A DNA stretch of 64,000 nt from Symmachiella macrocystis (lineage in GTDB: Bacteria; Planctomycetota; Planctomycetia; Planctomycetales; Planctomycetaceae): the NCBI RefSeq assembly GCF_007860075.1, contig NZ_SJPP01000001.1, positions 3,941,490 to 4,005,489 on the forward strand, in the 5' to 3' direction. The translations under genes were made by a program, and so were the position numbers. Each line of letters starts with the position of its first letter. Within the stretch, counting starts at the first letter, position 1. The notes below the pieces were generated by a model. The model was not told the origin of the DNA and did not search any database. It saw only the letters and a program-made list of their open reading frames with translations. Below are positions 28,545-37,838 of this stretch, in pieces.

Positions 28545-29753
28545 ATGGCAAAAGCTAAAAGACCTGCGAAAAAACGCACCGCAACCAAACGCCCAGCCGC
28601 CAAACGGCCAGCGGCGAAAGCTACGTCCGCAAAACGCAAGAAACCCGCGTCAGCGCCAGCCACACGGAAGGCGCCTGCAAAGCGCGGCAGCGGAACGATT
28701 GACGTTCAGTTAAAAAAGCTGGACCGCGAAATCCTCAAGCTGATTAACAAGCGCGCGGAGCTCACGGCCAAGTCGCTCAATAAGATGCCCAACCCACAAC
28801 AAGCCACATTCAATCCCGCGATTGACGATGAAATGTGGCAACAAGTTCAAAACGCCCATAAAGGACCGCTGCCAATCCAAGCTGTCCGTAGCGTCTTTCG
28901 GGAAATCATCAACGGTGGTAAAAGCTTAGTCAAGACTCAGCGGATCGCTTACCTGGGACCCGCTTTTAGCTTTACACATCTCGCCGCTATCGAACGTTTT
29001 GGCAAGACGGCCGATTTCATTCCGGTCAATAGTATTGCCACGGTGTTCGAGGAAGTGAATCGCGGACTGGCCGATTTTGGCATCGTTCCCATCGAAAACA
29101 GTACCGATGGGCGCGTGGTCGACACTTTGGATATGTTCACGCGGTTGCCTTTGAAAATCTGCGCCGAAGTCCAAATCAGCATCCATCACAATCTGATGTC
29201 ACGCTGTCCCCGCGGCGAAATCACGGAAATCTACAGCAAACCGCAAGCACTTTCGCAATGTCGTGACTGGCTCAGCCGCAATATGCCGCAAGCACGGTTG
29301 ATTGAGGTCACCAGTACGTCGACAGCCGCTCAGTTGGCGCGCGACAAGCAAGGTGTGGGAGCCATTGCCAGCTGGCAAGCCTCGACCGAGTATGACCTGC
29401 AGATCGTGGCTGAAGATATTCAAGACAACAAGAACAACGTCACTCGCTTTGCCGTGATCGGTGATCACGTGAACAAGGCGTCGGGCGATGACAAGACAGC
29501 GATTCTGCTGCAAATTTCGCACAAACCAGGCTCGCTGGCCGACACATTGGCGATCTTCAAGCGAAACAAGGTCAACTTGACCTGGATCGAGTCGTTTCCG
29601 TTGAAGGGGCCGGAAGTGGGTTATTTGTTCTTCTTGGACTTTGAAGGACATTCCAAAGAGGCCCGGGTCAAACGTGCATTGTCAGAACTGGAGCGGCGTG
29701 CGGTGCGGATCGAAGTGCTAGGTTCGTATCCCCGCAGCCCTTCGATTGAATAA
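28545..29753 (+). CDS. pheA: prephenate dehydratase (P-protein) with histone-H1-like N-terminal tail
   Basis: The protein converts prephenate to phenylpyruvate for phenylalanine synthesis. The 402 residues have four parts. A Lys/Ala/Pro-rich tail (about 1-50) contains repeated 'KRPAAK'. A chorismate-mutase-like helical domain follows (about 51-125). The prephenate dehydratase domain (about 130-305) has '[13 protein letters not shown]', '[15 protein letters not shown]' and the catalytic TRF in '[10 protein letters not shown]'. Last is an ACT domain (about 318-395) with '[10 protein letters not shown]' and 'WIESFP', where 'ESRP' is usual for Phe binding. The usual Arg-Glu pair of chorismate mutase ('DPxRE') reads 'NPAID' here, so that activity may be lost. 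ATG follows GAAAGG at six bases. Confidence 0.9.
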   Translation: MAKAKRPAKKRTATKRPAAKRPAAKATSAKRKKPASAPATRKAPAKRGSGTIDVQLKKLDREILKLINKRAELTAKSLNKMPNPQQATFNPAIDDEMWQQVQNAHKGPLPIQAVRSVFREIINGGKSLVKTQRIAYLGPAFSFTHLAAIERFGKTADFIPVNSIATVFEEVNRGLADFGIVPIENSTDGRVVDTLDMFTRLPLKICAEVQISIHHNLMSRCPRGEITEIYSKPQALSQCRDWLSRNMPQARLIEVTSTSTAAQLARDKQGVGAIASWQASTEYDLQIVAEDIQDNKNNVTRFAVIGDHVNKASGDDKTAILLQISHKPGSLADTLAIFKRNKVNLTWIESFPLKGPEVGYLFFLDFEGHSKEARVKRALSELERRAVRIEVLGSYPRSPSIE

Positions 29754-30081
29754 CCCATGCCCCTCGACCGATTGCTGTGTTGAGCACGGAACGCTCGGTT
29801 TGGTGCAACGGTCCTGACCGTTCTCGGCTAACTACGGGGATTTTCCAGGCTGCGTCCGCCTTGACGTTTCCCGGCGTGGGCACGAGAATCGCGACGGGGC
29901 GCTCCCTCCCCTCGATCATGGTCGTCTCCCGATGGCGAGGTTCCGCATTGGCGTTGCTGCAGTGCCTCGTGGGAATCGATCGGCTGGTGGGGAGTCGTTG
30001 AACATACAATTTGTGCCGCAGTCGCTCGATGTGCAGACTGGCGGCAAATTCTTAGAGAGCTAATTTGAAGGATATGGTGTT
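29754..30081. other. intergenic region upstream of tpiA
   Basis: The 328 bases contain no supported gene. A short palindrome AACGGTC-CT-GACCGTT (29808-29822) is the only structure noticed; its two-base loop makes it a poor RNA hairpin. Confidence 0.5.
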
Positions 30082-30855
30082 ATGAGGCGGCTATTTGTTG
30101 CCGGGAACTGGAAAATGAACCTGCTGGGAGCCTCGGCAAAGCAACTCGCCGAGGGGGTCGCAGCGGCTGTTCCGGCGGATGAGTCAGCGATTGACGCGCT
30201 GGTTTGTCCCCCATACCCGTATTTACGGGCCGTGGGCGGGGCCGTAGATGGCAGTGGTGTGCAATTGGGCGCACAGGACGTTTACCACGAACCTGAAGGG
30301 GCCTTCACGGGCGAAGTCTCGGCCGACATGCTTGCCGATGTCGGGTGCGGCTGGGTGATTCTGGGGCACAGCGAACGGCGTCACGTCATTGGCGAAACGG
30401 ATGAGCTGATCAACAAAAAGGTCGCCGCAGCACTCAAAGCGGGGCTGAAAGTGATGCTCTGCGTGGGGGAATTGCTGAGTGATCGCGAAGCCAATCAAAC
30501 CGAAGCGGTCGTCGACGCACAATTGACTGGATCGCTGAAAGGGGTTAGCGACGCAGACATGGCGAATGTCGCAGTGGCCTACGAACCGGTGTGGGCCATC
30601 GGCACCGGCGTGACGGCTTCCAAAGAACAAGCGGAATCCGCCCATGCTCATGTTCGCAAATGGCTGGCGGGTCGTTACAATTCAGAGGTCGCCGAGGCCA
30701 CGCGGATCCTCTACGGCGGCAGTGTCAAACCGGACAACGCTGCGGAATTGATGTCGCAGCCGAATATCGACGGTGTTCTGGTCGGCGGCGCGAGTCTGAA
30801 AACGGATTTATTCGTGCCGATCATCGAAGCGGCGCAGCAAGTTGCCGCGTCTTAA
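30082..30855 (+). CDS. tpiA: triose-phosphate isomerase
   Basis: TpiA interconverts dihydroxyacetone phosphate and glyceraldehyde 3-phosphate in glycolysis. The 257 residues carry the complete active site: N9 and K11 in 'GNWKMN', the electrophile H96 in 'ILGHSERR' and the base E168 in '[11 protein letters not shown]'. The phosphate loops are '[13 protein letters not shown]' and '[11 protein letters not shown]'. ATG is preceded by GAAGGA at about nine bases. It opens a co-directional block with secG, yicC, gmk, rpoZ and coaC, and the tpiA-secG order is common in bacteria. Confidence 0.97.
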   Translation: MRRLFVAGNWKMNLLGASAKQLAEGVAAAVPADESAIDALVCPPYPYLRAVGGAVDGSGVQLGAQDVYHEPEGAFTGEVSADMLADVGCGWVILGHSERRHVIGETDELINKKVAAALKAGLKVMLCVGELLSDREANQTEAVVDAQLTGSLKGVSDADMANVAVAYEPVWAIGTGVTASKEQAESAHAHVRKWLAGRYNSEVAEATRILYGGSVKPDNAAELMSQPNIDGVLVGGASLKTDLFVPIIEAAQQVAAS

Positions 30856-30952
30856 ATTGCATTTGACCTATTCACGACCACCGGGACCAACGCCACGGGG
30901 CACGTCCATTTAATTTGCTGGCGCCGATCCGCGGCGGCGTTGAAAGGAAGTC

Positions 30953-31393
30953 ATGGGAACTTTCATTTTAGTTTTGCTGACCATCACCGGTCTGTTGTTG
31001 ATGTTTATTATCCTGCTGCAACGAGGACGTGGCGGCGGGCTGGCAGGTGCCTTGGGCGGGGCCGGGGGGCAAAGCGCCTTCGGGACCAAGGCGGGTGACG
31101 TGTTCACACGAATTACGGTTGGTTTGGCCGTGTTTTGGGTCGTGTTGGCTTGCGTCTCGATCTTTGTGGTCAAGCCGAACGACTTGTACGATGGGGGAAC
31201 CCTCGGCAATAATCCTACTGCTGGCGTCAGCGCCGGTAAGGACAAAGGGGATGCGGAAAGTCAGGACGAGACGCCGAAAGCCGACGGTGATGAAGCGGCC
31301 GGCGAGTTGGACCTGGGTTCGCTCGAAGAAGAAACGCAGCCGGCAACTCCCCCCGCCGATACGACGAGCGGCACTCCCGAAAAGCAGGAATAG
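30953..31393 (+). CDS. secG: preprotein translocase subunit SecG
   Basis: SecG is a small partner of SecYE in the inner-membrane protein channel. The protein has two hydrophobic helices (about 3-22 and 53-73). Between them is the hallmark '[25 protein letters not shown]', where the family glycine-rich loop with 'SAFG' is obvious. At 146 residues it is longer than E. coli SecG (110) because of an acidic, Pro- and Thr-rich C-terminal tail that is probably disordered. ATG follows GAAAGGAAG. It lies 97 bases after tpiA. Confidence 0.94.
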   Translation: MGTFILVLLTITGLLLMFIILLQRGRGGGLAGALGGAGGQSAFGTKAGDVFTRITVGLAVFWVVLACVSIFVVKPNDLYDGGTLGNNPTAGVSAGKDKGDAESQDETPKADGDEAAGELDLGSLEEETQPATPPADTTSGTPEKQE

Positions 31394-31471
31394 TATCGGG
31401 ACGGACCCCCCCCCACAGTTACGCCGCAATCGGCGAATGGCCATTGATATGAGCAACAAGGCGTAATCGAC

Positions 31472-32356
31472 GTGCTGTTGAGTATGACCGGGTTTGGCGA
31501 AACGCGCCACCAAGACGACCGCATGAGCGTGTCCGTCGAAGTACGTACCGTCAACAATCGCTACCTCAAACTGTCTATCAAATGCGCCGATGTGTACGGG
31601 GCTTTCGAAGGCGAAATCGAGAAGATCGCGCGCGAGTATATCTCGCGGGGAACGGTGATGGTCGCGGTTCGCGTAGAACGGGTTGCCACAGCTGCCGATG
31701 TGCGGCTCAATGAAATGGCGCTGCAAACTCTCAGTGAACAGTTGCAAGGACTCGCGGCAAAAATGGGTGACGTGGCGGTCGGGCCGCTTACCGATTTGTT
31801 GGCACTGCCCAATGCTGTGATCGATGACAGTAAACGCAACATCGACATCGACGCCGACTGGAAAATCATTCAAGACTGCCTGCACGGAGCGCTAAAGAAC
31901 CTTCAACTGTTTCGCGAAGAAGAAGGCCGGTCCATGCGGGAGGATTTGCTCCTGCAAAAAGAGATTATCGCCAAACAGTTACAAAAAACGCGAGAACGCG
32001 CCCCGTTGGTGGTCAGTGAATACCGCGAAAAAATCCTAGACCGCGTACGAAAGACATTGGCCGAAACGGATGCCAAGGTCGATGAAACCAACCTGATTCG
32101 CGACGTCAGTATTTTTTCCGACCGAGCCGACATCAACGAAGAAATCGCGCGATTGGAGTGCCACCTGGATCAATTGGCTGCGTTTCTGAACGAGAAGTCG
32201 TCGTCCGGGCGGAAGCTGGAGTTTCTCAGCCAAGAGATGTTTCGCGAGATCAACACGATCGGCTCCAAGGCGAACGACGTGCAGATTGCCCACAGCGTGG
32301 TGGAAATGAAGGCCGCCATCGAAAAGATGCGGGAAATGTTGCAGAATATAGAATAG
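31472..32356 (+). CDS. yicC: YicC/YloC-family endoribonuclease
   Basis: YicC-family proteins act in RNA turnover as endoribonucleases in the cytoplasm. The 294 residues have the N-terminal signature 'LLSMTGFGETRHQD', 'VEVRTVNNRYLKLSIKCAD' and the C-terminal DUF1732 part with 'ADINEEIARLECHLDQ' and 'KLEFLSQEMFREINTIGSKAND'. That C-terminal block is the most conserved in the family. The start is GTG with AAGGCG about eight bases upstream; an ATG four codons later would cut the conserved beginning. It is followed by gmk, the arrangement seen in many bacteria. Confidence 0.95.
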   Translation: MLLSMTGFGETRHQDDRMSVSVEVRTVNNRYLKLSIKCADVYGAFEGEIEKIAREYISRGTVMVAVRVERVATAADVRLNEMALQTLSEQLQGLAAKMGDVAVGPLTDLLALPNAVIDDSKRNIDIDADWKIIQDCLHGALKNLQLFREEEGRSMREDLLLQKEIIAKQLQKTRERAPLVVSEYREKILDRVRKTLAETDAKVDETNLIRDVSIFSDRADINEEIARLECHLDQLAAFLNEKSSSGRKLEFLSQEMFREINTIGSKANDVQIAHSVVEMKAAIEKMREMLQNIE

Positions 32357-32431
32357 GCTCCCCCCGGCCGACCGGTAATACGACCGTGTCGAAACGGGAA
32401 TTGAATTCACACGATTACCCCTTAACCCATT

Positions 32432-33046
32432 TTGTCGAACTCAGCTTGCACCGTGACCGCACCGGAAACTCGCCCTTTTGTTGATATTCGCGTCTTAGTG
32501 CTTTCCGGACCAAGTGGAAGCGGAAAGTCGACGATTGTGGACCGTCTGGTGAACGTGGCGCCGGTACAATTGGTCAAGGTGGTCTCAGCCACAACACGAC
32601 CACCGCGGGCGGGTGAGGTCAACGGGCGGGATTACTACTTTTTGTCGCCAGAGGAATTTGAGCAAAAACGCCAAGCCGGAGAATTCATCGAATGCGAGGA
32701 AGTGCACGGCAACGGAAACTGGTACGGCACACTGCGTAGCGAACTGACCCGCGCCCAACAAGCCGGGGCATGGGCCTTCTTGGAAATCGACGTCCAAGGT
32801 GCTTTGTCGATCATCAAGGAATACCCCGACGCGGTGTCGGTGTTTTTGACGACCGCCTCGGAAGGGGACTATGAACAACGCCTGCGCAACCGCGGGACGG
32901 AGTCGGAAGATGCGATCCAGCAGCGATTGGAAACGGCTCGACGGGAATTGAAACTGTCTAAAGAATACAAACATATCGTAGTCAACGACGACTTGGACCG
33001 AGCGGTCTCCGAGATCTGTCACATACTTGCAAGTGCGGAGGGTTAA
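32432..33046 (+). CDS. gmk: guanylate kinase
   Basis: Guanylate kinase phosphorylates GMP to GDP with ATP. The 204 residues have the P-loop '[11 protein letters not shown]' (about 24-34), the GMP-binding region with '[21 protein letters not shown]' and '[11 protein letters not shown]', and the 'LEIDVQGA' and '[15 protein letters not shown]' segments. The start is uncertain: TTG 32432 and an in-frame GTG 32453 both lack a good SD, and the family begins only at about residue 19, so either is possible. Its end overlaps the long open frame of rpoZ, but the chosen rpoZ start lies four bases after the gmk stop. Confidence 0.94.
   Translation: MSNSACTVTAPETRPFVDIRVLVLSGPSGSGKSTIVDRLVNVAPVQLVKVVSATTRPPRAGEVNGRDYYFLSPEEFEQKRQAGEFIECEEVHGNGNWYGTLRSELTRAQQAGAWAFLEIDVQGALSIIKEYPDAVSVFLTTASEGDYEQRLRNRGTESEDAIQQRLETARRELKLSKEYKHIVVNDDLDRAVSEICHILASAEG
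33037..33042 (+). promoter_or_regulatory. ribosome-binding site that fixes the rpoZ start
   Basis: GGAGGG lies inside the last codons of gmk, eight bases before TTG 33051. It selects this start over the in-frame TTG at 33027 and implies translation coupled to gmk. Confidence 0.7.
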
Positions 33047-33050
33047 GACA

Positions 33051-33320
33051 TTGTACGATGAACTGATGGAAGAACAGATTGTCAATAAAGTGGGCGGCCG
33101 GTTTAAGCTATCCACATTGATTCAAAAGCGAATGGTGGCGCTCAACCGCGGTTCCCGGCCCTTGGTGGAAATTCAATCCAAGGATGCCATGGAGATCGTG
33201 ATTCGCGAAATCATGGAAGATAAAATCTATCTCGACAACTCGGGGAACTTGGCGATTGCCGCCGACGAGGGTCCGGATGCCGACGGTGACGACGCCGGTC
33301 CCAGCCTGGAAGATCTCTAA
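33051..33320 (+). CDS. rpoZ: RNA polymerase omega subunit
   Basis: Omega helps fold and assemble the beta' subunit of RNA polymerase. The 89 residues include '[39 protein letters not shown]', the typical omega helix pair where 'R-x-L-V' is conserved, and '[14 protein letters not shown]'. An acidic tail ('[12 protein letters not shown]') follows. Planctomycete omega proteins often lack the MARVTV-type start of E. coli, as here. The TTG start is set by GGAGGG. It is placed between gmk and coaC as in many bacteria. Confidence 0.88.
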   Translation: MYDELMEEQIVNKVGGRFKLSTLIQKRMVALNRGSRPLVEIQSKDAMEIVIREIMEDKIYLDNSGNLAIAADEGPDADGDDAGPSLEDL

Positions 33321-33512
33321 AGCCCGTATCAAAACCTAGTTGAGTTAGTTCTGAAAACTCGCAGAGCGGTCTCAGCGCGACGTGTCTGAGGGTTTGCAAA
33401 CGGCTGGCAGGAATCTGTTTCGTCACGCATCATGCTCGATGGATAGGTTTTGTATTCAATGACTGGGAAGGACCGGTTGATCCCGCCGCCCCGGCCAGAT
33501 TGAGAACGATCC

Positions 33513-34061
33513 ATGAATGACCGCGAAGTATTATTGGGCGTGACAGGTGGCATCGCCGCCTATAAGACGGCCGAACTCTGCAGCCGGTTGGTTCAAGCCG
33601 GCGCGGGGGTTTCGGTGGTCATGACCACCTCCGCCGAGAAATTCATCGGCCCGACGACGTTTGAAGCCCTGACCGGGCGCCCGGTGCATCGGCAACTCTT
33701 TCAACCGCAAGAACACCATATCGGTGAGCACATTGGCTTGGTCCGCCGTGCGGATTTGCTGGTCGTGGCCCCCGCCTCGGCGAATTGTCTGGCAAAATTC
33801 GCACACGGCCTCGCCGACGATTTGCTCTCCACCATCGCACTGACGCACACCGGCCCCATCTTGATGGCGCCGGCAATGAATAGCGAAATGTGGCAAAAGC
33901 CATCCGTGCAGCGCAACATCGCGCAACTGCGCGAAGACGGTGTACTGTTCATCGAACCAGGCAGCGGCTGGCTCAGCTGCGGCCAAGTCGGCCCCGGCCG
34001 CATGGCAGAAGCGGCCGAAATTTTGGACCGCGTGCGGGAATTGCTGGACGTATCGAGTTAG
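33513..34061 (+). CDS. coaC: phosphopantothenoylcysteine decarboxylase (CoaC, single-domain)
   Basis: CoaC is a flavoprotein that decarboxylates 4'-phosphopantothenoylcysteine in coenzyme A synthesis. The 182 residues hold '[18 protein letters not shown]', '[18 protein letters not shown]', the active histidine region '[19 protein letters not shown]', the substrate motif '[10 protein letters not shown]' and '[15 protein letters not shown]' (the Cys flap). The CoaB ligase domain that is normally fused in Dfp proteins is absent, because the gene ends after the flavin domain. The position after gmk and rpoZ matches coaBC in other bacteria. coaB must lie elsewhere. Confidence 0.93.
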   Translation: MNDREVLLGVTGGIAAYKTAELCSRLVQAGAGVSVVMTTSAEKFIGPTTFEALTGRPVHRQLFQPQEHHIGEHIGLVRRADLLVVAPASANCLAKFAHGLADDLLSTIALTHTGPILMAPAMNSEMWQKPSVQRNIAQLREDGVLFIEPGSGWLSCGQVGPGRMAEAAEILDRVRELLDVSS

Positions 34062-34068
34062 TTGTATT

Positions 34069-35589
34069 TCACAGCGTCCAGGACAGCCATTTCTCAAACA
34101 GCTTTTTCACCAGCGGTGTGAGCCGGGTGCGGTTGTAGGCGTCGGCGGTGCGTTTGATGGCTTCGGCTTGGGTGGGGTAGGGGTGGATCGTTTTGGCGAT
34201 CTTGCCCAGGCCCACGTTGCCGGTCATTGCTGTCGTGATTTGTGAGATCATGTCTCCCGCATGAGAGGCGACGATGGTGGCGCCGATGATTTTATCGGTG
34301 CCGCGTCGCAGATGGATTTTGATGAAACCATCGGTTCCGCCATCTAAAATTGCCCGGTCGACGCCGGACAGTTCCTGCTTGAACGTATCGACCTCGAATC
34401 CTTTTTCTTGGGCCTGGTACTCAGAGAGTCCGACGTGGGCAATCTCCGGGTCGGTGAAAGTACACCAGGGGATGTTGAGCGAGGACGTCTTGGCCCGGCC
34501 TTTGAACAGCGCGTTCTGGATAACGATACGGGCCATGGCATCGGCGGTGTGGGTGAATTTGTAGGGAAAGCAGATATCACCGGCGGCAAAGACATTGTGA
34601 TTCGTTGTGCGGAGCTTGTCATCGACAACCACGCCGGTTTTTTTGTCGTATTCAACGCCGGCAGCTTCCAGGCCAAGCCCTTCGACGTTCGGTTGCCGTC
34701 CGGCGCTGACCAGAATCGCATCGCAATCGATCTGCCTCGCCGCGCCGCCTGCGATGAAGGTGATTGATTTATCAGTGCCGTTGTCGCGGACGGAATCAAT
34801 GTGACAATCGACGTGAAGGTCCACGCCATCGGCGACCAAGGCTTGCTGAACGATTGCTGCTGCCTCTGCATCTTCTCGGTGAAGAACGTGCGAGTTGGAT
34901 TCCAGCAAGGTGACGTGCGAGCCGAAGCGGGCGAAGGCTTGCACCATTTCGCAGCCGATCGGGCCACCGCCGATGACGGCCAGTCGGCGGGGAAGCTCGG
35001 TTAAGGTAAACAGAGTTTCGTTCGTGAGATAAGCTACGTCGTCGAGTCCGGGGATCGGGGGCATAACTGCCCGCCCGCCGGTGGCGATCACGGCTTTTTT
35101 GAAATTCAATGTTTGCCCGTCCACCTCGATCTTATCGGAGCTGGTAAAGGCTCCCTGACCCAGAAAGACATCGACGCCGTTGTCGCGAAATCGTGCCGCT
35201 GAGTCGTGTGGGCTAATCTCGGCCCGCAGGCGGCGCATGCGCTGCATCACGGCGGGGAAGTCGACAGTGACTTCGCCAGAAACATTCACGCCGAACTCAG
35301 CCGCCCGGCGGATTTGAGCGGCGACGCGCGAGGAACGGATCAGCGCTTTGGAGGGGACGCAGCCCACGTTGAGGCAATCGCCTCCCATCAGATTCCGTTC
35401 AATCAACGCCACCTTGGCTCCCAATCCAGCGGCGCCGATGGCTGCGACCAGTCCGGCGGTGCCGGCTCCGATGATCACGAGATGATACCGCGGCTGCGGT
35501 TGCGGGTTTTTCCAGTCCGACGGATGTACGTTCGCGACGAGCTCGGCGTTGTAGGAGTCGGCTGGGAGGACTTCAATCGGATCAGACAA
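34069..35589 (-). CDS. mercuric-reductase-like FAD disulfide oxidoreductase
   Basis: The protein (506 residues from the chosen start) is a class I pyridine-nucleotide disulfide oxidoreductase. It has the FAD motif 'VIIGAGTAGLVAAIGAAGLG', the redox pair in 'GGDCLNVGCVPSKALI', the NAD(P)H motif 'AVIGGGPIGCEMVQAF', 'VFAAGDICF' and the C-terminal 'HPYPTQAE'. It lacks the N-terminal heavy-metal domain and the C-terminal Cys pair of true MerA, so mercury reduction is doubtful. The frame is open to 35721, but TTG 35589 has GGAG nine bases upstream and overlaps the end of the TVP38 gene by eight bases. The two are therefore probably translationally coupled. Confidence 0.88.
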   Translation of the reverse strand: MSDPIEVLPADSYNAELVANVHPSDWKNPQPQPRYHLVIIGAGTAGLVAAIGAAGLGAKVALIERNLMGGDCLNVGCVPSKALIRSSRVAAQIRRAAEFGVNVSGEVTVDFPAVMQRMRRLRAEISPHDSAARFRDNGVDVFLGQGAFTSSDKIEVDGQTLNFKKAVIATGGRAVMPPIPGLDDVAYLTNETLFTLTELPRRLAVIGGGPIGCEMVQAFARFGSHVTLLESNSHVLHREDAEAAAIVQQALVADGVDLHVDCHIDSVRDNGTDKSITFIAGGAARQIDCDAILVSAGRQPNVEGLGLEAAGVEYDKKTGVVVDDKLRTTNHNVFAAGDICFPYKFTHTADAMARIVIQNALFKGRAKTSSLNIPWCTFTDPEIAHVGLSEYQAQEKGFEVDTFKQELSGVDRAILDGGTDGFIKIHLRRGTDKIIGATIVASHAGDMISQITTAMTGNVGLGKIAKTIHPYPTQAEAIKRTADAYNRTRLTPLVKKLFEKWLSWTL

Positions 35590-36349
35590 CGGGTGGGTCT
35601 CCGTCAGGGGGTGGTTGGTCGGAGCTCTGCTTGGCTTCGGGGCTTTCGCTGGGTGCGCTGGCCGGCAGTGCGTCTCGTAGCGATTTTTGTGCGATGCGGG
35701 TGATGAAAACCGTGGCGACAACGGTCATGACTAGTCCGAATCCGAACAGCAGTTTTTGCCCCAAGCCGCCGTCATAATTTCCGGTAGACAGATCCGCCAA
35801 ACTTTTCAAAGCCGATCCGATGTACACATACATCGCCGTTCCTGGCAACATACCAATCCAGGAGGCGAGGATGTAATCGCGGAATGAAACGCGCGTGAGG
35901 CCGAATGAGTAGTTCAACAGGTTGAAGGGAAACACCGGCGAAAGCCGCGTCAACAGTACGATTTTGAATCCCTGTTCGCCTACAGCGGCATCGATCAAGC
36001 GAAACTTTTCGTTCTTGGCAACCTTGGCGGCGATCACGTCTCGTAACAACGTGCGCCCCAACCCAAACGCAGCTGCCGCGCCGAGCGTACTGCCCACCGA
36101 AATCGTGACAATGCCGATTGGCACTCCCCAAAGAAAGCCGGCCCCTAACGTCAGGATCGATCCCGGAACGAACAAAACCGTCGCCACCACATAGACAGCT
36201 GCCAAGACCACTGGGCCTGTGGATCCCATCCGCTGGACGGCTTCGACAAATTGCAGCAGATACTCTTTGGTGGGCAGAATCGCAATCGCCGCAATTGCGA
36301 TAACGGCGAGCAAAATAAAAACGCCAATGCGCACCGCCGACCATTTCAT
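35582..36349 (-). CDS. TVP38/TMEM64 (DedA-like) membrane protein
   Basis: The 255-residue inner-membrane protein has about six hydrophobic segments. It shows the family signature 'VLFVPGSILTLGAGFLWG' and 'GSTLGAAAAFGLGRTLLR', followed by 'LLTRLSPVFPFNLLNYSFGLTRVSFRDYILASWIGMLPGT'. The acidic, Pro-rich C-terminus is cytoplasmic or periplasmic and not conserved. Related proteins move lipids or support membrane homeostasis. In several bacteria TVP38 genes stand beside, or are fused to, disulfide-reductase genes, and here the two genes overlap by eight bases. Confidence 0.9.
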   Translation of the reverse strand: MKWSAVRIGVFILLAVIAIAAIAILPTKEYLLQFVEAVQRMGSTGPVVLAAVYVVATVLFVPGSILTLGAGFLWGVPIGIVTISVGSTLGAAAAFGLGRTLLRDVIAAKVAKNEKFRLIDAAVGEQGFKIVLLTRLSPVFPFNLLNYSFGLTRVSFRDYILASWIGMLPGTAMYVYIGSALKSLADLSTGNYDGGLGQKLLFGFGLVMTVVATVFITRIAQKSLRDALPASAPSESPEAKQSSDQPPPDGDPPVV

Positions 36350-36669
36350 AAGGCGAACGATTCTTCGTTAAGGACAGAACATGGCAATAGGGATCGACTC
36401 GACACATTTAAGGGATTGGGAGTGTCGTATCTGTAGGATAATTCACACTCTTTGCGATCGTTCTATCCTGGCGAGCAAAGCCTTGACGTTTCTGACGGTT
36501 TGAAATGTTACGAATAACACATGATCTGAGCCACTCAAACGGTCGCTCGCTGGGAATTGCCGACCTTTACCGACCGTTTTGAGATTGGTTCGCACATTTG
36601 CCAACCTTGCGGACGATAAGAAAGCTTGTGAAGCAATTCTTGGCGTTCGCAGAATTCAGAGGAGACGAC
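36350..36669. other. divergent intergenic region
   Basis: The 320 bases lie between divergent genes for the TVP38 protein and the CheX-like protein. The open frame of the latter extends into it without an SD. Nothing else is seen. Confidence 0.5.
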
Positions 36670-37200
36670 ATGGTAGCGGCAATAGCCAGTGACAATCCGA
36701 CAGCCACCCTGCCAGTGAACGAAAAGCTATATCGTGCCATTTCTACCAGCGTAGAAGACGCACTGTCAATGGGCGGTTTGGCCGCATCGTGCGTGGGAAC
36801 CTCGTCGGTACCGATCCCCGGCAATGGGACGATCACCGGTCTGATTGGCGTGCATGGGAGCGCTTCAGGATTTGTCACGGTGAACTCTTCCGAGACGCTA
36901 GCCATGAAGATCGTCGGCGGGTTGCTGCAAGATGATTTTTCCACACTCTCTGCCCAAATCATCGATGGATTCGGCGAACTGACGAACATCATTGCGGGCG
37001 GGATTAAGGCACGACTTTCAAAATCGGAATTTCAATTCTCAAAGATCACCGTCCCCTCGGTCATCATCGGCGAATCCTACGAGATCGCCTATGCCAAGGG
37101 GCTGGAATTCATTTGCGTGGTATTCGAATTGAACGACCCCGACGCCATCATGCTGGAACAACGACTCTTGCGAGTGAGTATGTCACTGCTGCGGATCTAG
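36670..37200 (+). CDS. CheX-like phosphatase-fold protein
   Basis: CheX-type phosphatases remove phosphate from CheY-like response regulators. The 176 residues contain the CheX-domain pattern, with 'GLIGVHGSASGFVTVNSSETLAMKIVGGLL' followed by the catalytic helix 'FGELTNIIAGGIKARL'. In that helix E103 and N106 form the E-x-x-N motif that CheX uses to reach the phosphoryl site. The fold ends with 'TVPSVIIGESYEIAYAKGLEFICVVFEL'. No chemotaxis gene is nearby, so it may serve another response regulator. ATG 36670 has AGAGGAG five bases upstream. It converges on a STAS-domain gene. Confidence 0.82.
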   Translation: MVAAIASDNPTATLPVNEKLYRAISTSVEDALSMGGLAASCVGTSSVPIPGNGTITGLIGVHGSASGFVTVNSSETLAMKIVGGLLQDDFSTLSAQIIDGFGELTNIIAGGIKARLSKSEFQFSKITVPSVIIGESYEIAYAKGLEFICVVFELNDPDAIMLEQRLLRVSMSLLRI

Positions 37201-37252
37201 AGAGACCTCACCATTGCAAGGACGCATCTCGCGATGACCGACACCACGAGTC

Positions 37253-37594
37253 TCACTCCTCGCCCTTATCGATCTCGACATCATAGACCTCTAGGATCTG
37301 GTCCAGCTTGGTGACTTCCAAGACCTCGCGCACATCGTCGCTGGGATTACAGACGTGGACTTCAACGTTCAGTTGTCTGAGGGAAGCCAACAGCCCCAGC
37401 ATGCCGCTGGGAACTAGCTTAACGCCTGTCAGGTCAAACGCCAATTTTTCCGTATTGTGCTCTTTAACGAGTGCAATGATTTCGTTGCGGCACGCGCCAA
37501 TATCCAATTGATCAAGAATTTCACACCCACCGAATCCTAAGACCGTCATCGGTCCGGTACTGTAGATTTGCAAAATTGGGCCGCTGTCTGTCAT
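37253..37594 (-). CDS. STAS-domain anti-anti-sigma factor-like protein
   Basis: The 113 residues fit one STAS domain of the SpoIIAA/RsbV type. The core is 'EKLAFDLTGVKLVPSGMLGLLASLRQL', in which S63 takes the place of the phosphorylated serine of the usual 'DSSG' motif (here 'VPSG'). Such proteins bind an anti-sigma kinase and release a sigma factor or signalling partner when unphosphorylated. ATG 37594 follows GGGGAG at five bases. The kinase partner is not in the window. Its 3' end lies 52 bases from the CheX-like gene's 3' end. Confidence 0.83.
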   Translation of the reverse strand: MTDSGPILQIYSTGPMTVLGFGGCEILDQLDIGACRNEIIALVKEHNTEKLAFDLTGVKLVPSGMLGLLASLRQLNVEVHVCNPSDDVREVLEVTKLDQILEVYDVEIDKGEE

Positions 37595-37838
37595 TTGGCT
37601 CCCCTTGGTTGTCCGTTCCAATAGGCCGGCGGCATGCACAAGGTCGATCAACACGATTGCGACGCCGTTTCGGTCCGCATACTATAGAAAATACGCCCCG
37701 ACTCTCCAATGTGCAATCGCGCCGGACAAAACACGAATTTTGCATCCACCGTTTTTCGCGGGCAAGAGGCCGAATATCGACGTCGGCAGATCAGCGAACG
37801 AATCACCATCGTCCCTATTCATTGTTTGCGGTTTCTAT

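Noticed and set aside
28135-28713. 192-codon open frame upstream of and overlapping pheA
   Set aside because: No SD, no family resemblance, low-complexity end created by the pheA Lys/Ala-rich tail in another frame, and a minus-strand frame covers the same region.
30968-31885. 305-codon frame antisense to secG and yicC
   Set aside because: It crosses two clear genes and has no SD or family features.
34069-35589. true mercuric reductase
   Set aside because: No N-terminal heavy-metal domain, no C-terminal Cys-Cys pair and no merR, merT or merP nearby.
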